Positions 9,435 to 18,444 of a stretch of 64,000 nucleotides of DNA are shown one piece after another. Under the pieces are notes generated by a model, which saw only the letters and a program-made list of their open reading frames with translations, was not told where the DNA came from and made no database searches. The DNA comes from JBQLZQ01 sp052168355 (GTDB lineage Bacteria; Pseudomonadota; Alphaproteobacteria; DSM-16000; Inquilinaceae), in NCBI GenBank assembly GCA_052168355.1, contig JBQLZQ010000075.1, forward strand, positions 10,895-74,894, given 5' to 3'. The position numbers and the translations under genes were made by a program. How positions within the stretch are numbered: the stretch's first letter is position 1; each line of letters begins with the position of its first letter.

Positions 9435-9500
9435 CGGTGTAAGGAAACTCCCGTCGCGCTACCATTTGAGATCGTCTCCGGCCGCTGTAAGCTCTGGCTC

Positions 9501-9902
9501 ATGTACCAGGAACACTCACGCGGCGTTCTTATCAGCGGTTACGTCGCGCAGATCCGTCTGACGCGGCTGTCCCCCAAGAAGGAATGGGGGACAACAGTAC
9601 TTATCGACGTGAAGGCGGGGCCGTTCGAAGGCGCGGTTCGGGACGACTCCCTCGTTGGTATCGCCCGTTTTTGCGAGCAGCTTTCCCGGCTACATGAACA
9701 GCTGGTCGGCGACGCGACCCTAGGGAGCAATGAGAAACTCACGTTGGTCATGACCGGGCACCGGCTCGGCGGGATCTCGGTCCGGGTCGACCTTTATGGC
9801 GAGCATATCCCTTTGTCGAAGCTCTCCTTTGAGTTCGACATCGACCAGAGCTATCTGCCGACCATCATCAAGCAACTCCGGGAAGAGTTCCCGGAAGGAT
9901 AG
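9501..9902 (+). CDS. Small hypothetical protein, weak resemblance to WapI-type immunity proteins
   Basis: The 133-residue soluble protein has no signal peptide or membrane helix. The pattern of a central helix pair (VGIARFCEQLSRLHEQLVG), beta-strands around LTLVMTGHRLGGISVRVDL and an ending FEFDIDQSYLPTIIKQL recalls WapI-family immunity-type proteins, but this is a weak visual match. Base composition is slightly less GC-biased than its neighbours. There is no obvious ribosome site before the ATG and no toxin gene nearby, so it may be an orphan. It is also possible that it has an unrelated function. Confidence 0.55.
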   Translation: MYQEHSRGVLISGYVAQIRLTRLSPKKEWGTTVLIDVKAGPFEGAVRDDSLVGIARFCEQLSRLHEQLVGDATLGSNEKLTLVMTGHRLGGISVRVDLYGEHIPLSKLSFEFDIDQSYLPTIIKQLREEFPEG

Positions 9903-10060
9903 ATGCAGCCGGTCGAAGTCCTGACGCACGGCACTGCGACCGTGCCGTTACTGGTCCACCCAGTGACGTTGTGACGCGGCGCCGAACGCTGCCGTCCAAC
10001 GTTCTTCATTAGCGGCCGTCGCTTCCGTCGGTTTCACCATGCACAAGGACGCCAATCCCC

Positions 10061-10402
10061 ATGACCAATCCCTTCACGCCCCCCGCCGTCGGCACGGCCC
10101 TGGCCACGGCCCAGGTGCTGGCCTGGCGTCTGCCCATGCTGGGGCTGATGATGGCCGACCCGAACCCGGCGCGGCGGCGCGAGGCGGTGCGCATGGTCAC
10201 GGAAAAGCAGACGGCGATGGTGGCCGGCGCGTTCGAGGCCCAGGCGGTGCTGGCCCGCGCCTGGCTGTCGATGTGCCTGGGCGGTTCGCGTTCGGTCGAT
10301 CCGGCCGCGCTGGCGCGACGCATGGCCCGCGCCGCGTCGGTGCCGGCCAACCGCACGGTGAGGGCCAACGCGCGCCGGCTGACGGCGCGCAAGAAGCGCT
10401 GA
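10061..10402 (+). CDS. Small Ala/Arg-rich hypothetical protein
   Basis: A 113-residue protein that I do not recognise. It has an amphipathic or hydrophobic N-terminal half (ALATAQVLAWRLPMLGLMM), a helical middle with MVTEKQTAMVAGAFEAQAV and a strongly basic C-terminus (ANARRLTARKKR). The overall look is loosely phasin-like, but no family is claimed. It converges on mtnK, with only 4 bases between the two stop codons. Confidence 0.55.
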   Translation: MTNPFTPPAVGTALATAQVLAWRLPMLGLMMADPNPARRREAVRMVTEKQTAMVAGAFEAQAVLARAWLSMCLGGSRSVDPAALARRMARAASVPANRTVRANARRLTARKKR

Positions 10403-10406
10403 TCGT

Positions 10407-11693
10407 TTACGCCACGCGCAGGCTGTCGTCCCGCACCGTTCGGGCGGCTTCGGTGACCGCCGCGATGGTGGGGAACGAGGCGGTTTCGACCATCAGGGTC
10501 CGGGCCAGGCGCAGGCAGCGCGTCTCGCACGCGGCGCGGCGGTCGGGATCCTCGATCCATTCCAGATCGATGTTGTGGGCCAGACCCAGGATGCGGCGGA
10601 TCATCTTGGCGGCGGCAAAGCCGATGGCGTCGGTCAGCAGCCGGTCCACATAGGCGATCCGCTCCGCCTCCAGCGCCGTGGCGCCGGCGGTGTCGGCGAA
10701 CAGATCGACCGGGTAGGCGTCGCCCTTGGCCTGGGTCCGCCACAGGGCCAGGAATTTCTCCCGGAACCCCGTCCACACCGCCTCCACCGTCTCCAGCACC
10801 CAGGCCTGATAGTCGGCGCGCGGATCGTCCCGCGTGGCGTGGCCGTCCTGGGAGAAATAGTTGATCAGCAGATTGCCCAGCACGGCGCCGATGTCGAACC
10901 CCATGGGGCCGTAGAAGGCGAATTCCGGGTCGATGATCCTGGTGTCGTCGGGCGTGATCATGACCGATCCGGTGTGCAGGTCGCCGTGCAGCAGCGCCTC
11001 GGCCCGGTTCAGGAACATCAGCTTGAGCCGCGAGACCGCCACCTTCAGCGCCGCGTCGGCGCGGATGTCCGCCGCGATGCCGTCCAGCTGCGGGCTGGTC
11101 CAGCGGTTGCGTTCGTGCACGCGGTAGGGATCGGTGAAGATCAGATCCTCGGTGATCTTGCACAGCTCGGTGTTGCCGCAGAACACCGCCATCCGGGCCT
11201 TCTTGTCGGCGGCCGGCATGGCCAGGTCGGAGGTGAAGAACAGCGACCGCGCCATGTAGGTGGAGATGTCGTCGGCGAACCGCGGGTAGCGGATGCCCTG
11301 GATCATGCCCCGGCGCATGATGATGTGCGGCGACAGGCGCTCCATAACCAGGGCATAGAGGGCCGGGTCGTAGTGATGCACTTCCGGGATCAGGCGTCCG
11401 ACATGGCGGCCGTGCTCAGTCAGGCAGCGATGCTCGAAAAAGGCGCGCTTGAGCTCCATGGGCCAGCCTTCGCCGACCAGGCGGACATAGGGCAGCGCCT
11501 GCTTCAGGCAGACCGAGCCGGCCGGCCCGTCGACCAGGAACACCAGATTGAGGTTGCCGTCGCCGACCTCGCCGACGGTCCAGTCCGCCGGGGCGCCGCC
11601 CAGCCGCCGCGCCACCTCCGGCAGGCCGGCCAGATAGGCGGCGGCCGTCTGTTCGGTCAGCGCGCGGTAGCCGTCGGGAATGTTCAGCGCCAC
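10407..11693 (-). CDS. mtnK: 5-Methylthioribose kinase
   Basis: Phosphorylates 5-methylthioribose to the 1-phosphate, the step before MtnA. The 428-residue product has the aminoglycoside-phosphotransferase-like kinase fold. Visible motifs: GDGNLNLVFLVDG near the N-terminus, catalytic loop LLHGDLHTGSV, metal-binding IDPEFAFYGPMGFDIGA, and YFSQDGHATR, all typical of MtnK. The GTG start (complement of 11691-11693) is preferred because GGAGGAG precedes it at good spacing; a longer frame from 11813 would add a proline-rich extension with no support. It stands alone on the minus strand; mtnA is 8.3 kb away. A class II aldolase at 18445 could complete the pathway. Confidence 0.93.
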   Translation of the reverse strand: MALNIPDGYRALTEQTAAAYLAGLPEVARRLGGAPADWTVGEVGDGNLNLVFLVDGPAGSVCLKQALPYVRLVGEGWPMELKRAFFEHRCLTEHGRHVGRLIPEVHHYDPALYALVMERLSPHIIMRRGMIQGIRYPRFADDISTYMARSLFFTSDLAMPAADKKARMAVFCGNTELCKITEDLIFTDPYRVHERNRWTSPQLDGIAADIRADAALKVAVSRLKLMFLNRAEALLHGDLHTGSVMITPDDTRIIDPEFAFYGPMGFDIGAVLGNLLINYFSQDGHATRDDPRADYQAWVLETVEAVWTGFREKFLALWRTQAKGDAYPVDLFADTAGATALEAERIAYVDRLLTDAIGFAAAKMIRRILGLAHNIDLEWIEDPDRRAACETRCLRLARTLMVETASFPTIAAVTEAARTVRDDSLRVA

Positions 11694-11835
11694 GTTCCTG
11701 CTCCTCCGTTTCCTGCTTTTGATCTGTCTGTAGTCAAACGGCGGCACAACGGCAATGGCTTGACGGGCCGGCGGCGGCCGATAAGGTTCGCAAGAAAGAG
11801 GCGAGTGGCGCACCCTCCGATGGAAGGACTAAACG

Positions 11836-12270
11836 ATGCCCCAGCATCTCGCCGCCGTAACCCTGCTTGTCGACGATTACGACCGCGCTATCGCATTCTA
11901 TGTCGGCCGGCTGGGCTTCGATCTTATCGAGGATACGGCGCTCGGCCCGGGTCGGCGGTGGGTGCTGGTGGCGCCGCCCGGCGCGCCGGGGACCCGCCTG
12001 CTGCTGGCCCGCGCCGATACTGATGCCCAGCGGGCCCGGATCGGCGACCAGACCGGCGGCCGGGTCATGCTGTTCCTGCACACCGACGATTTTCAGCGCG
12101 ATCACGAGGCCATGCGCGCCCGCGGCGTGGTCTTTCTGGAACAGCCGCGGATTGAGACCTACGGCACCGTGGCGGTGTTCGGGGACCCGTACGGCAACCG
12201 GTGGGACCTGATCGAGCCGGCCGGCGGGTGGGATACAAGTCCGGTTGCCTCGCCTCCGGAAGGCCAATAG
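11836..12270 (+). CDS. VOC (glyoxalase/dioxygenase superfamily) protein
   Basis: A 144-residue single-domain vicinal-oxygen-chelate protein. It opens with AAVTLLVDDYDRAIAFYVGRLGF, the standard first beta-alpha-beta unit, and ends with VAVFGDPYGNRWDLIEP, the usual last strand with the metal-ligand Glu. Members are metal-dependent lyases, dioxygenases or resistance binders, and the exact reaction cannot be assigned. GGAAGGA lies at good spacing before the ATG. The gene runs directly into the sugar importer that follows. Confidence 0.85.
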   Translation: MPQHLAAVTLLVDDYDRAIAFYVGRLGFDLIEDTALGPGRRWVLVAPPGAPGTRLLLARADTDAQRARIGDQTGGRVMLFLHTDDFQRDHEAMRARGVVFLEQPRIETYGTVAVFGDPYGNRWDLIEPAGGWDTSPVASPPEGQ

Positions 12271-12341
12271 GATATCTGACAAGAAACGATGAACGAGGCG
12301 GCGCCACGGGCGCGTCGGACTGGGAAGAGGCGGCCGGTGAT

Positions 12342-13211
12342 TTGCGCGACCCGATAAAGTATGCCTTCATCTGGCCGGCCTTTCTGGTCGTGCTGATCGT
12401 CGCCCTGTTTCCGCTCATCTACTCGCTGACGATCAGCTTCCAAAGCATGCGGCTGGTGCCGCCCCGGCCGCCACGCTTCGTGGGTCTGGACAACTACGCC
12501 GACCTGCTGACCCAGGCGCGGTTCTGGGCGACGGTGTGGACCACCGCGACCATCGTTTTCCTGTCGGTCTCCATCCAGTACGTTCTGGGTTTCGCCATCG
12601 CGCTGGCCCTGTTCGCGCGGGTGCCGGGGGAGCGGCTGTTCCGGGTGGTCTTTCTGCTGCCGATGCTGATGGCGCCCATCGCCGTGGCGCTGGTCGGGCG
12701 GATGCTGTTTCATTCCACCGTCGGGCCGATCAATCACCTGTTCACGGTCCTCGGTCTGCCCAACCTGCCGTTCCTGACCGATTCCAACTGGGCCATGGGG
12801 GCGATCATCGTGGTCGAGGTATGGCAATGGACGCCGTTCGTGATCCTGATGATGCTGGCCGGCCTGCAGACCCTGCCGGCGGAAGTGTTCGAGGCCGCGA
12901 ACCTCGAGAACGCCTCGCCCTGGCAGCAATTCTGGGGCATCACGTTCCCGATGCTGCTGCCGATCTCGGCCGCCGTCATCTTCATCCGCATCATCGAAAG
13001 CTTCAAGATCATCGACACGGTGTTCGTGCTGACCGGCGGCGGCCCCGGCATCGCCACCGAGACGCTGACCCTGTTCGCTTACCAGGAAGGCTTCAAGAAG
13101 TTCAATCTCGGCTATACCTCGGCGCTCAGCTTCCTGTTCCTGATCGTGATCATCCTGTTCGGGGTGATCTATCTGGCCGTGCTGCGACCGCAGCTGGAGA
13201 AACGGTCATGA
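12342..13211 (+). CDS. ABC sugar importer permease 1 (MalF/UgpA-like)
   Basis: Inner-membrane permease of a CUT1 carbohydrate importer with about six helices, beginning YAFIWPAFLVVLIVALFPLIY. The cytoplasmic EAA loop reads FEAANLENASPWQQFWGIT. The start is uncertain. A TTG at 12342 gives 289 residues, close to the family norm. The ATG at 12289 is in another frame and stops at about 12357; the in-frame ATG at 12201 lies inside the VOC gene. Either TTG is used or a single-base frameshift separates the ATG from the body. The gene overlaps the next permease by 4 bases and belongs to a four-gene transporter operon. Confidence 0.87.
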   Translation: MRDPIKYAFIWPAFLVVLIVALFPLIYSLTISFQSMRLVPPRPPRFVGLDNYADLLTQARFWATVWTTATIVFLSVSIQYVLGFAIALALFARVPGERLFRVVFLLPMLMAPIAVALVGRMLFHSTVGPINHLFTVLGLPNLPFLTDSNWAMGAIIVVEVWQWTPFVILMMLAGLQTLPAEVFEAANLENASPWQQFWGITFPMLLPISAAVIFIRIIESFKIIDTVFVLTGGGPGIATETLTLFAYQEGFKKFNLGYTSALSFLFLIVIILFGVIYLAVLRPQLEKRS

Positions 13212-14224
13212 CCACGTCGCGCGCCTTCATGCCGCTCGTCTTCGGGCTGTGCCTGATCTGGTTCCTGATCACGCTGTTCCCGTTCTACTGGACGCTGATC
13301 ACCTCGTTCAAGCCGCCGAACGCGGTCAATGGCGGGCCGACCTATCTGCCCTTTATCGACTTCCAGCCGACGGTGAAGGCTTATCTGGACGCGGCGTCCG
13401 GATCGCGCGGCGACTTCGTGCGGCCGTTCGTGAACTCCACCCTGATCGGCCTCAGCGCCACCTTCCTGTCGGTGCTGATGGGATCGATGGCGGCCTATGC
13501 CCTGGTGCGGTTTCCGTTCCGGGTGCGGCTGCTGGCCGGGGTCGCCTTCGCGGTGATCGGCATCGGTCTCTTTCTGCTGGGAACCCAACTGGGGTTGTCG
13601 CGGGCCCAGGCCATGGGCGTGTCCTTCGTCATCGCCCTGCCGACATCGGTGGTGCTCAACGGCATGAAGCTGCCGGGGCCGGTGCTGGGCAACAACGACG
13701 TGGTGTTCTGGTTCGTGTCCCAGCGCATGTTCCCGCCCATCGTCACCGCCTTTGCCCTTTACCTGCTCTATTCCGAACTGGGCAAGGAAGGGCTGGTGAT
13801 GCTCGACACCTATTGGGGCATGACCCTGTGCTACACGGCGTTCTCGCTGCCCATCGTCATCTGGCTGATGCGCGACTTCTTCCAGGCCCTTCCCGTGGAG
13901 ATCGAGGAGGCGGCGCTGGTCGACGACGTGCCGCGCCTGCGCATCTTTTTCGAGATCGTGCTGCCCATGGCGCGGCCGGGGCTGATCGCCACGTCGATGA
14001 TCACGCTGGGCTTTGTGTGGAACGAATTTCTGTTCGCCCTGCTGCTGACCACCGCCGATCGGCAGACCCTGCCGATCCTGCTGGCCGGGCAGAATTCCTA
14101 TCGCGGCGACGAATGGTGGGCCATCTCGGTGGCGGCCATGGTCAGCATCGGTCCGATGATGATCATAGCGATACTCCTGGCCAGGCTGATGCGATCGGGC
14201 CTGACCTTGGGGGGAATACGATGA
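13208..14224 (+). CDS. ABC sugar importer permease 2 (MalG/UgpE-like)
   Basis: The 338-residue partner permease of the CUT1 importer, slightly longer than usual because of an extra segment around LLGTQLGLSRAQAMGVSFV. It starts with the typical LITLFPFYWTLITSFKPPN. The EAA loop is EEAALVDDVPRLRIFFEIV, where the usual Asp-Gly-Ala is Asp-Asp-Val. ATGA overlaps with the upstream and downstream frames show translational coupling. It forms the membrane channel with the preceding permease. The ligand is set by the receptor that follows. Confidence 0.92.
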   Translation: MTTSRAFMPLVFGLCLIWFLITLFPFYWTLITSFKPPNAVNGGPTYLPFIDFQPTVKAYLDAASGSRGDFVRPFVNSTLIGLSATFLSVLMGSMAAYALVRFPFRVRLLAGVAFAVIGIGLFLLGTQLGLSRAQAMGVSFVIALPTSVVLNGMKLPGPVLGNNDVVFWFVSQRMFPPIVTAFALYLLYSELGKEGLVMLDTYWGMTLCYTAFSLPIVIWLMRDFFQALPVEIEEAALVDDVPRLRIFFEIVLPMARPGLIATSMITLGFVWNEFLFALLLTTADRQTLPILLAGQNSYRGDEWWAISVAAMVSIGPMMIIAILLARLMRSGLTLGGIR

Positions 14225-14253
14225 TCGTGAGTTCTACAAACGGGAGGTACCCA

Positions 14254-15711
14254 ATGAAGAAGACCTTATTGCTGGGCGCGAGCACGATGGCCCTCGGCCT
14301 TGCCCTGACCGGCGCGGCCCAGGCCCAATGCGAGCCCGATTTCAGCGGCGTGACGTTGCGTGCCGGGGCCCAGACCGGACCCTTTATCGCCAGCGCGGTG
14401 CAGGCGGCCGGCGAGGGCTGGGCCGAGAAAACCTGCGGCACCGTGGAGGTCGTCGAATTTCCCTTCGGCGAGCTCTATCCCAAATATCTGACGGCCATGG
14501 TGGCGGGCGAGGCGTCGTTCGACGTCATCACCTTCGCTCCGGCCTGGACGCCGGATTTCGCGCCGTATCTATCGGAGATGCCCGACGCGATCAAGCAGAC
14601 CGAGGAATGGAAGGACATCCACCCGGTTTACAGCGAGCGGCTGATGGTGTGGGACGGCAAGACCCTGTCGCAGACCATCGACGGCGATCTGCACAGCCTG
14701 TCCTACCGCACCGACCTGTTCTCCGATCCCGACGAACAGGCGGCGTTCTCGGCCGAGTACGGCTACGACCTGGCGGCGCCCGAGACCTGGGACCAGTACT
14801 ACGACATCGCCGAGTTCTTCACCCGGCCCGACGAGAACCTGTGGGGCACGGCCGAGGCGTTCCGGCGCGGCGGCCAGCAGTTCTGGTTCTTCTTCAGCCA
14901 CGCCGCCAGCTACACCAACCATCCCGACAATCCGGGGTCCATGTTCTTCGATCCCGAAACCATGGACGCCCAGGTCAACAATCCGGGCTGGCTGAAAGCG
15001 CTGGAGGATTACATCCGCAGCGTCGAATACTCGCCGCCCGGCGCGCTCAACTTCAGTTCCGGCGACATCCGCACGGCCTTTGCCGGCGGCACCGTGGCCA
15101 TGAACTTCGATTGGGGCGACACCGGCGTGATCGCGGCGGACCCGGCCCAGAGCCAGGTCGGCGGCAGCGTGGGGTCGGCCATCCTGCCCGGATCGACGGA
15201 GATCTGGAACCACAAGACCGGACAATGGGATACGTTCGACGAGCCGGTGCGCTCGCCGTTCATGGCCTTCGGCGGCTGGCAGGCGGCGGTGCCTCAGTCT
15301 TCCAACAATGTCGAGGCGGCATGGAACTTCGTCGAGTTCCTGTCGAACCCTGAAAACAGCGGCACGGCGGCGGTGACCGGCGGGTCGGGTGTCAATCCGT
15401 ACCGCTTCAGCCACTTCGAGAACCTCGACCGCTGGAGCGAGATCTTCTCCGATGAGGAGGCGGAGATGTATCTGGCGGCCCAGCAGGGCAGCCTGGATGC
15501 GCCGAACGTGGCCATCGACATGCGTCTTCCCGGCTACTTCTCCTACACCGAGGTGCTCGAGATCGAGCTGTCCAAGGCGCTGAACGGCGATGTCAGCCCG
15601 CAGGACGCGCTCGACGCCATCGCCGCGGAGTGGAACGACCTGACGGACGAGTTCGGCCGTGAGGAGCAGCTTGCCGCGTACCGCGCGTCGATGGGGCTTC
15701 CGCCGCTCTGA
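14254..15711 (+). CDS. ABC sugar importer substrate-binding protein
   Basis: A 485-residue periplasmic receptor. The Sec signal peptide ends ALTGAAQA before QCEPDFSGVTLRAG. The mature protein has the family 1 solute-binding pattern (FDVITFAPAWTPDFAPYL, GGWQAAVPQSSNNVEAAWNF). It is aromatic-rich around FWFFFSHAASYTNHP, consistent with sugar stacking. The start is at 14254 after GGGAGG (14242-14247). It sits between the permeases and the ATPase; a stable hairpin after its stop probably boosts its message over the rest of the operon. The ligand is unknown. The fucose/pentose-type enzymes downstream suggest a deoxy- or pentose sugar. Confidence 0.92.
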   Translation: MKKTLLLGASTMALGLALTGAAQAQCEPDFSGVTLRAGAQTGPFIASAVQAAGEGWAEKTCGTVEVVEFPFGELYPKYLTAMVAGEASFDVITFAPAWTPDFAPYLSEMPDAIKQTEEWKDIHPVYSERLMVWDGKTLSQTIDGDLHSLSYRTDLFSDPDEQAAFSAEYGYDLAAPETWDQYYDIAEFFTRPDENLWGTAEAFRRGGQQFWFFFSHAASYTNHPDNPGSMFFDPETMDAQVNNPGWLKALEDYIRSVEYSPPGALNFSSGDIRTAFAGGTVAMNFDWGDTGVIAADPAQSQVGGSVGSAILPGSTEIWNHKTGQWDTFDEPVRSPFMAFGGWQAAVPQSSNNVEAAWNFVEFLSNPENSGTAAVTGGSGVNPYRFSHFENLDRWSEIFSDEEAEMYLAAQQGSLDAPNVAIDMRLPGYFSYTEVLEIELSKALNGDVSPQDALDAIAAEWNDLTDEFGREEQLAAYRASMGLPPL

Positions 15712-15728
15712 CGTCGCGTTTTGCCAAA

Positions 15729-15752
15729 CCCCTCCCGCTTCGGCGGGAGGGG
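15729..15752 (+). terminator. Intercistronic hairpin with UUCG tetraloop
   Basis: CCCCTCCCGC and GCGGGAGGGG pair perfectly over 10 bases around TTCG. No T run follows and the ATPase gene begins 33 bases later. It is therefore more likely a message-stabilising or attenuating structure that raises receptor over ATPase expression than a full terminator. Confidence 0.6.
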
Positions 15753-15784
15753 ACATTTCTCTTCCGACCGACCGAAAGCCGCCC

Positions 15785-16873
15785 ATGGCCCGCGTCAGCC
15801 TGACAAACATCATCAAGAAATTCGGCGAAGTGACCGTTATCCCTGATCTCAATCTGGAGATCGAGGACAAGGAGTTCGTCGTGCTGGTCGGGCCGTCGGG
15901 CTGCGGCAAGACCACCACCCTGCGCATGATCGCCGGGCTGGAGACGGCGACCGAGGGCACCATCCGCATCGGCGAGCGCGACGTGACCCAGCTTCGCCCG
16001 GGATTGCGCAACTGTTCGATGGTGTTCCAGAACTACGCGCTCTATCCGCACATGTCGGTGCGCGACAATATCGGCTACGGCATGAAGGTGCGCGGGATGG
16101 ACAAGGACGAGCGCGACCGCCGCATCGCCGACGCGGCCCGCATCCTGGGGCTGGAGCCCTATCTCGACCGGCGCCCCAAGCATCTGTCCGGTGGCCAGCG
16201 CCAGCGGGTGGCCATCGGCCGGGCCATCGTCCGCGACCCCGAAGTGTTCCTGTTCGACGAGCCGCTGAGCAACCTCGACGCCAAGCTGCGGATCGAGATG
16301 CGCACCGAGATCAAGAGCCTGCATAGGCGCCTTCAGAACACCGTCGTCTATGTCACCCACGACCAGGTGGAGGCCATGACCCTGGCCGACCGGGTGGTGG
16401 TCATGAAGGATGGGGTAATCGAACAGATGGCCAGGCCTATCGAGCTTTACGAACGCCCCGCCAACACCTTTGTGGCGTCGTTCATCGGCGCGCCCAGCAT
16501 GAATTTCCTGCCGGCCCGGCTGATCGGCGACGGCGCCGGCGCGGCGCTCAAGTTCGACGCCGGCCCGACCTTGCCGCTGCCCCCCGACCGGGCCGAGGCC
16601 TATGCCCGCCACCGCGACCGGCCGGTGATCCTGGGTCTGCGGCCCGAGCACATGGAGGGCGGCAGCGCCGGCCCCGCGGTGCTGACCATGACGCCCCGCG
16701 CGGTGGAGCCGCTGGGCGCCCATACCCTGCTGATCGGAGAAATGGCCGGGGTCGCCGACCTGACGGCGCAGGTCGACGCCCACTACCCGGCCGAACCGGA
16801 CGAGCCCACGCCCGTCACCTGCGACCTGTCGAAGATGCACCTGTTCGACCGCGAGAGCGGCCGGGCGCTTTAA
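15785..16873 (+). CDS. ABC sugar importer ATPase (MalK/UgpC family)
   Basis: The 362-residue ATPase of the CUT1 importer. Walker A is GPSGCGKTT, the Q-loop is MVFQNYALYPHMSV, the signature is LSGGQRQRVAIGRA, Walker B is VFLFDEPLSNLD, and the switch His follows in YVTHDQVEAMTLADR. The C-terminal TOBE/regulatory domain follows (residues about 240-362). It ends the transporter operon and converges with the kinase gene, the two stop codons overlapping at 16870-16873. It may also energise the ATPase-less importer elsewhere in the window, as MalK-type ATPases can be shared. Confidence 0.94.
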   Translation: MARVSLTNIIKKFGEVTVIPDLNLEIEDKEFVVLVGPSGCGKTTTLRMIAGLETATEGTIRIGERDVTQLRPGLRNCSMVFQNYALYPHMSVRDNIGYGMKVRGMDKDERDRRIADAARILGLEPYLDRRPKHLSGGQRQRVAIGRAIVRDPEVFLFDEPLSNLDAKLRIEMRTEIKSLHRRLQNTVVYVTHDQVEAMTLADRVVVMKDGVIEQMARPIELYERPANTFVASFIGAPSMNFLPARLIGDGAGAALKFDAGPTLPLPPDRAEAYARHRDRPVILGLRPEHMEGGSAGPAVLTMTPRAVEPLGAHTLLIGEMAGVADLTAQVDAHYPAEPDEPTPVTCDLSKMHLFDRESGRAL

Positions 16874-18267
16874 CCCATTGCGACAAGCGCCTCCGCCCGC
16901 CGGCGCCACTCGGCGGCGTAGGCGGTCAGGCCGGAAATGCCGAATGGCTCGACGGCGGTCAGATCAAGCCGCGCCGGCTCCGTCCGCTCGGCCCACCCCC
17001 ACAGCAGCGCGGCCCCCAGGGCGGTGCCCTCGGCGGCGGTGGAGGCGCGGACCTCCTGGCCGGGCCGCAACGCCGCGACCAGCCGCCCGTAGGGCGCGTT
17101 GGCGGCGAAACCGCCGTCGATGGCGACGGGGCCCGTCGACCCGATAAGATCGATGGCGACGCTGGACATGAGGGCGGCATAGAGGGTGGCCAGCGCCGTG
17201 CGCGCCGTTGCCGTCTCGGGCGGCGGGCCGTCGATGCGGCCCTTGCCGCCGGTGCCGGGAAAGGGACCGCCGCTGTCGCTGAAGGATGGCAGGGCCATGG
17301 TGCCGGCGGCGATCAGATCGGCGATGTCGCCTGCCGTCGGGTCGGGGGTGCCGCGCGGGCCCGCCAGGGCGCCGTATTCGCGCCCGATCATGAAGCGGCT
17401 GCACGCCACCGGCCGGCCGGTGGCGTCGACATTGGCGGCGGTGTCCCGTTCGGGCGCCAGGCGGTCCAGCGGGTAGGCGGCGTTGAAATTGATCAGCCAG
17501 GTGCCGGTCGACATCAGGGTCACGTCGTCCAGCCCGGCGGCGCGGTAGCGCAGGAAGTTGGCGTTGCTGTCGTGGATGCCGCACAGCACCGATACGTCGG
17601 GGGCGAGACCGGTGGCGGCCGCCAGGTCGGGCCGGATCGTGCCCAGCACGTCCCAGGGGGCGCGCAGCGGCGGGAACAGCGCCGCCCATCCCCTGTCCTT
17701 GGCGATGCTCGCGAAATCGCCGGTCTTGGGCGCCCAAAGATGGGTCTGGGCGCCCAGCAGGGTCACCTCCGCCGCCGCCACGCCGCACAACCGCCAGGCC
17801 CAGTACTGGGCGTAGGGCAGGATCAGGCGGGTCCGGGCGAAGGCGTCGTCGAACGCTGTCTCCTGCCAGGTGAACTGCCGGGCCAGGGTCAGCCCGCCGG
17901 GGTTAATCGGGGCGAACACCTCCGCGAAGGGCGGGGCGATGGCGGCATAGGCGTCCTTGACCGCGTCGGGCGGGTCGGCCTCGTAATCCATGATCGGCAG
18001 CGCCAGCGCGCCGCCGTCGTCGACCAGGGCGGCGGTGGAACCGTAGGTGCAGGGCACGATGGCCCGCACCCGCGCCCGGCCCGACAGAAGCTTGAGCGCG
18101 CCCAGGATCCAGTGCCAGACACGATCGGTGTCGACATGAAGGTAGGGCGGCCCCGCCACCGGCCGGTTGTCGGCCCGCTCGTCGGCCAGGATCCGGCCCT
18201 CGGCGTCGATCAGCATCAGCTTGAGGTTGGTCTTGCCAAGGTCGATGACGGCGACGGCGTCGGTCAC
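16870..18267 (-). CDS. FGGY-family carbohydrate kinase (L-fuculokinase-like)
   Basis: A 465-residue cytosolic sugar kinase. The N-terminal VAVIDLGKTNLKLMLID is the phosphate-binding motif of the FGGY/ASKHA fold. LMSTGTWLINF and the C-terminal STAAEGTALGAALLWGWA match the fuculokinase/rhamnulokinase branch. The GTG start (complement of 18265-18267) is used. It is divergent from the class II aldolase, with a 177-base shared promoter region, and convergent with the sugar importer. A kinase plus a class II aldolase plus FucU fits L-fucose- or L-fuculose-like breakdown. An alternative substrate is a ketopentose such as ribulose or xylulose. Confidence 0.88.
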   Translation of the reverse strand: MTDAVAVIDLGKTNLKLMLIDAEGRILADERADNRPVAGPPYLHVDTDRVWHWILGALKLLSGRARVRAIVPCTYGSTAALVDDGGALALPIMDYEADPPDAVKDAYAAIAPPFAEVFAPINPGGLTLARQFTWQETAFDDAFARTRLILPYAQYWAWRLCGVAAAEVTLLGAQTHLWAPKTGDFASIAKDRGWAALFPPLRAPWDVLGTIRPDLAAATGLAPDVSVLCGIHDSNANFLRYRAAGLDDVTLMSTGTWLINFNAAYPLDRLAPERDTAANVDATGRPVACSRFMIGREYGALAGPRGTPDPTAGDIADLIAAGTMALPSFSDSGGPFPGTGGKGRIDGPPPETATARTALATLYAALMSSVAIDLIGSTGPVAIDGGFAANAPYGRLVAALRPGQEVRASTAAEGTALGAALLWGWAERTEPARLDLTAVEPFGISGLTAYAAEWRRRAEALVAMG

Positions 18268-18444
18268 GAGGGGCGGTTCCCGTCCAGTGAAGCGATGACG
18301 GCATCATGCTTAGAGGATACGGTCCACCGGGTAAATTCCACGGAGTCCCGACCGCCGCCGCAGGGCTCCGTTGAACCGGAACGGCGGCTTGTCTACAGTC
18401 CGCCGGCGGCGGAATTCCCATCACAAGACGAGGAGCATGCGACC

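Noticed and set aside
9925..9955. Small inverted repeat ACGGCAC/GTGCCGT after the hypothetical gene as a terminator
   Set aside because: Short stem, wide loop and no T run; could be chance.
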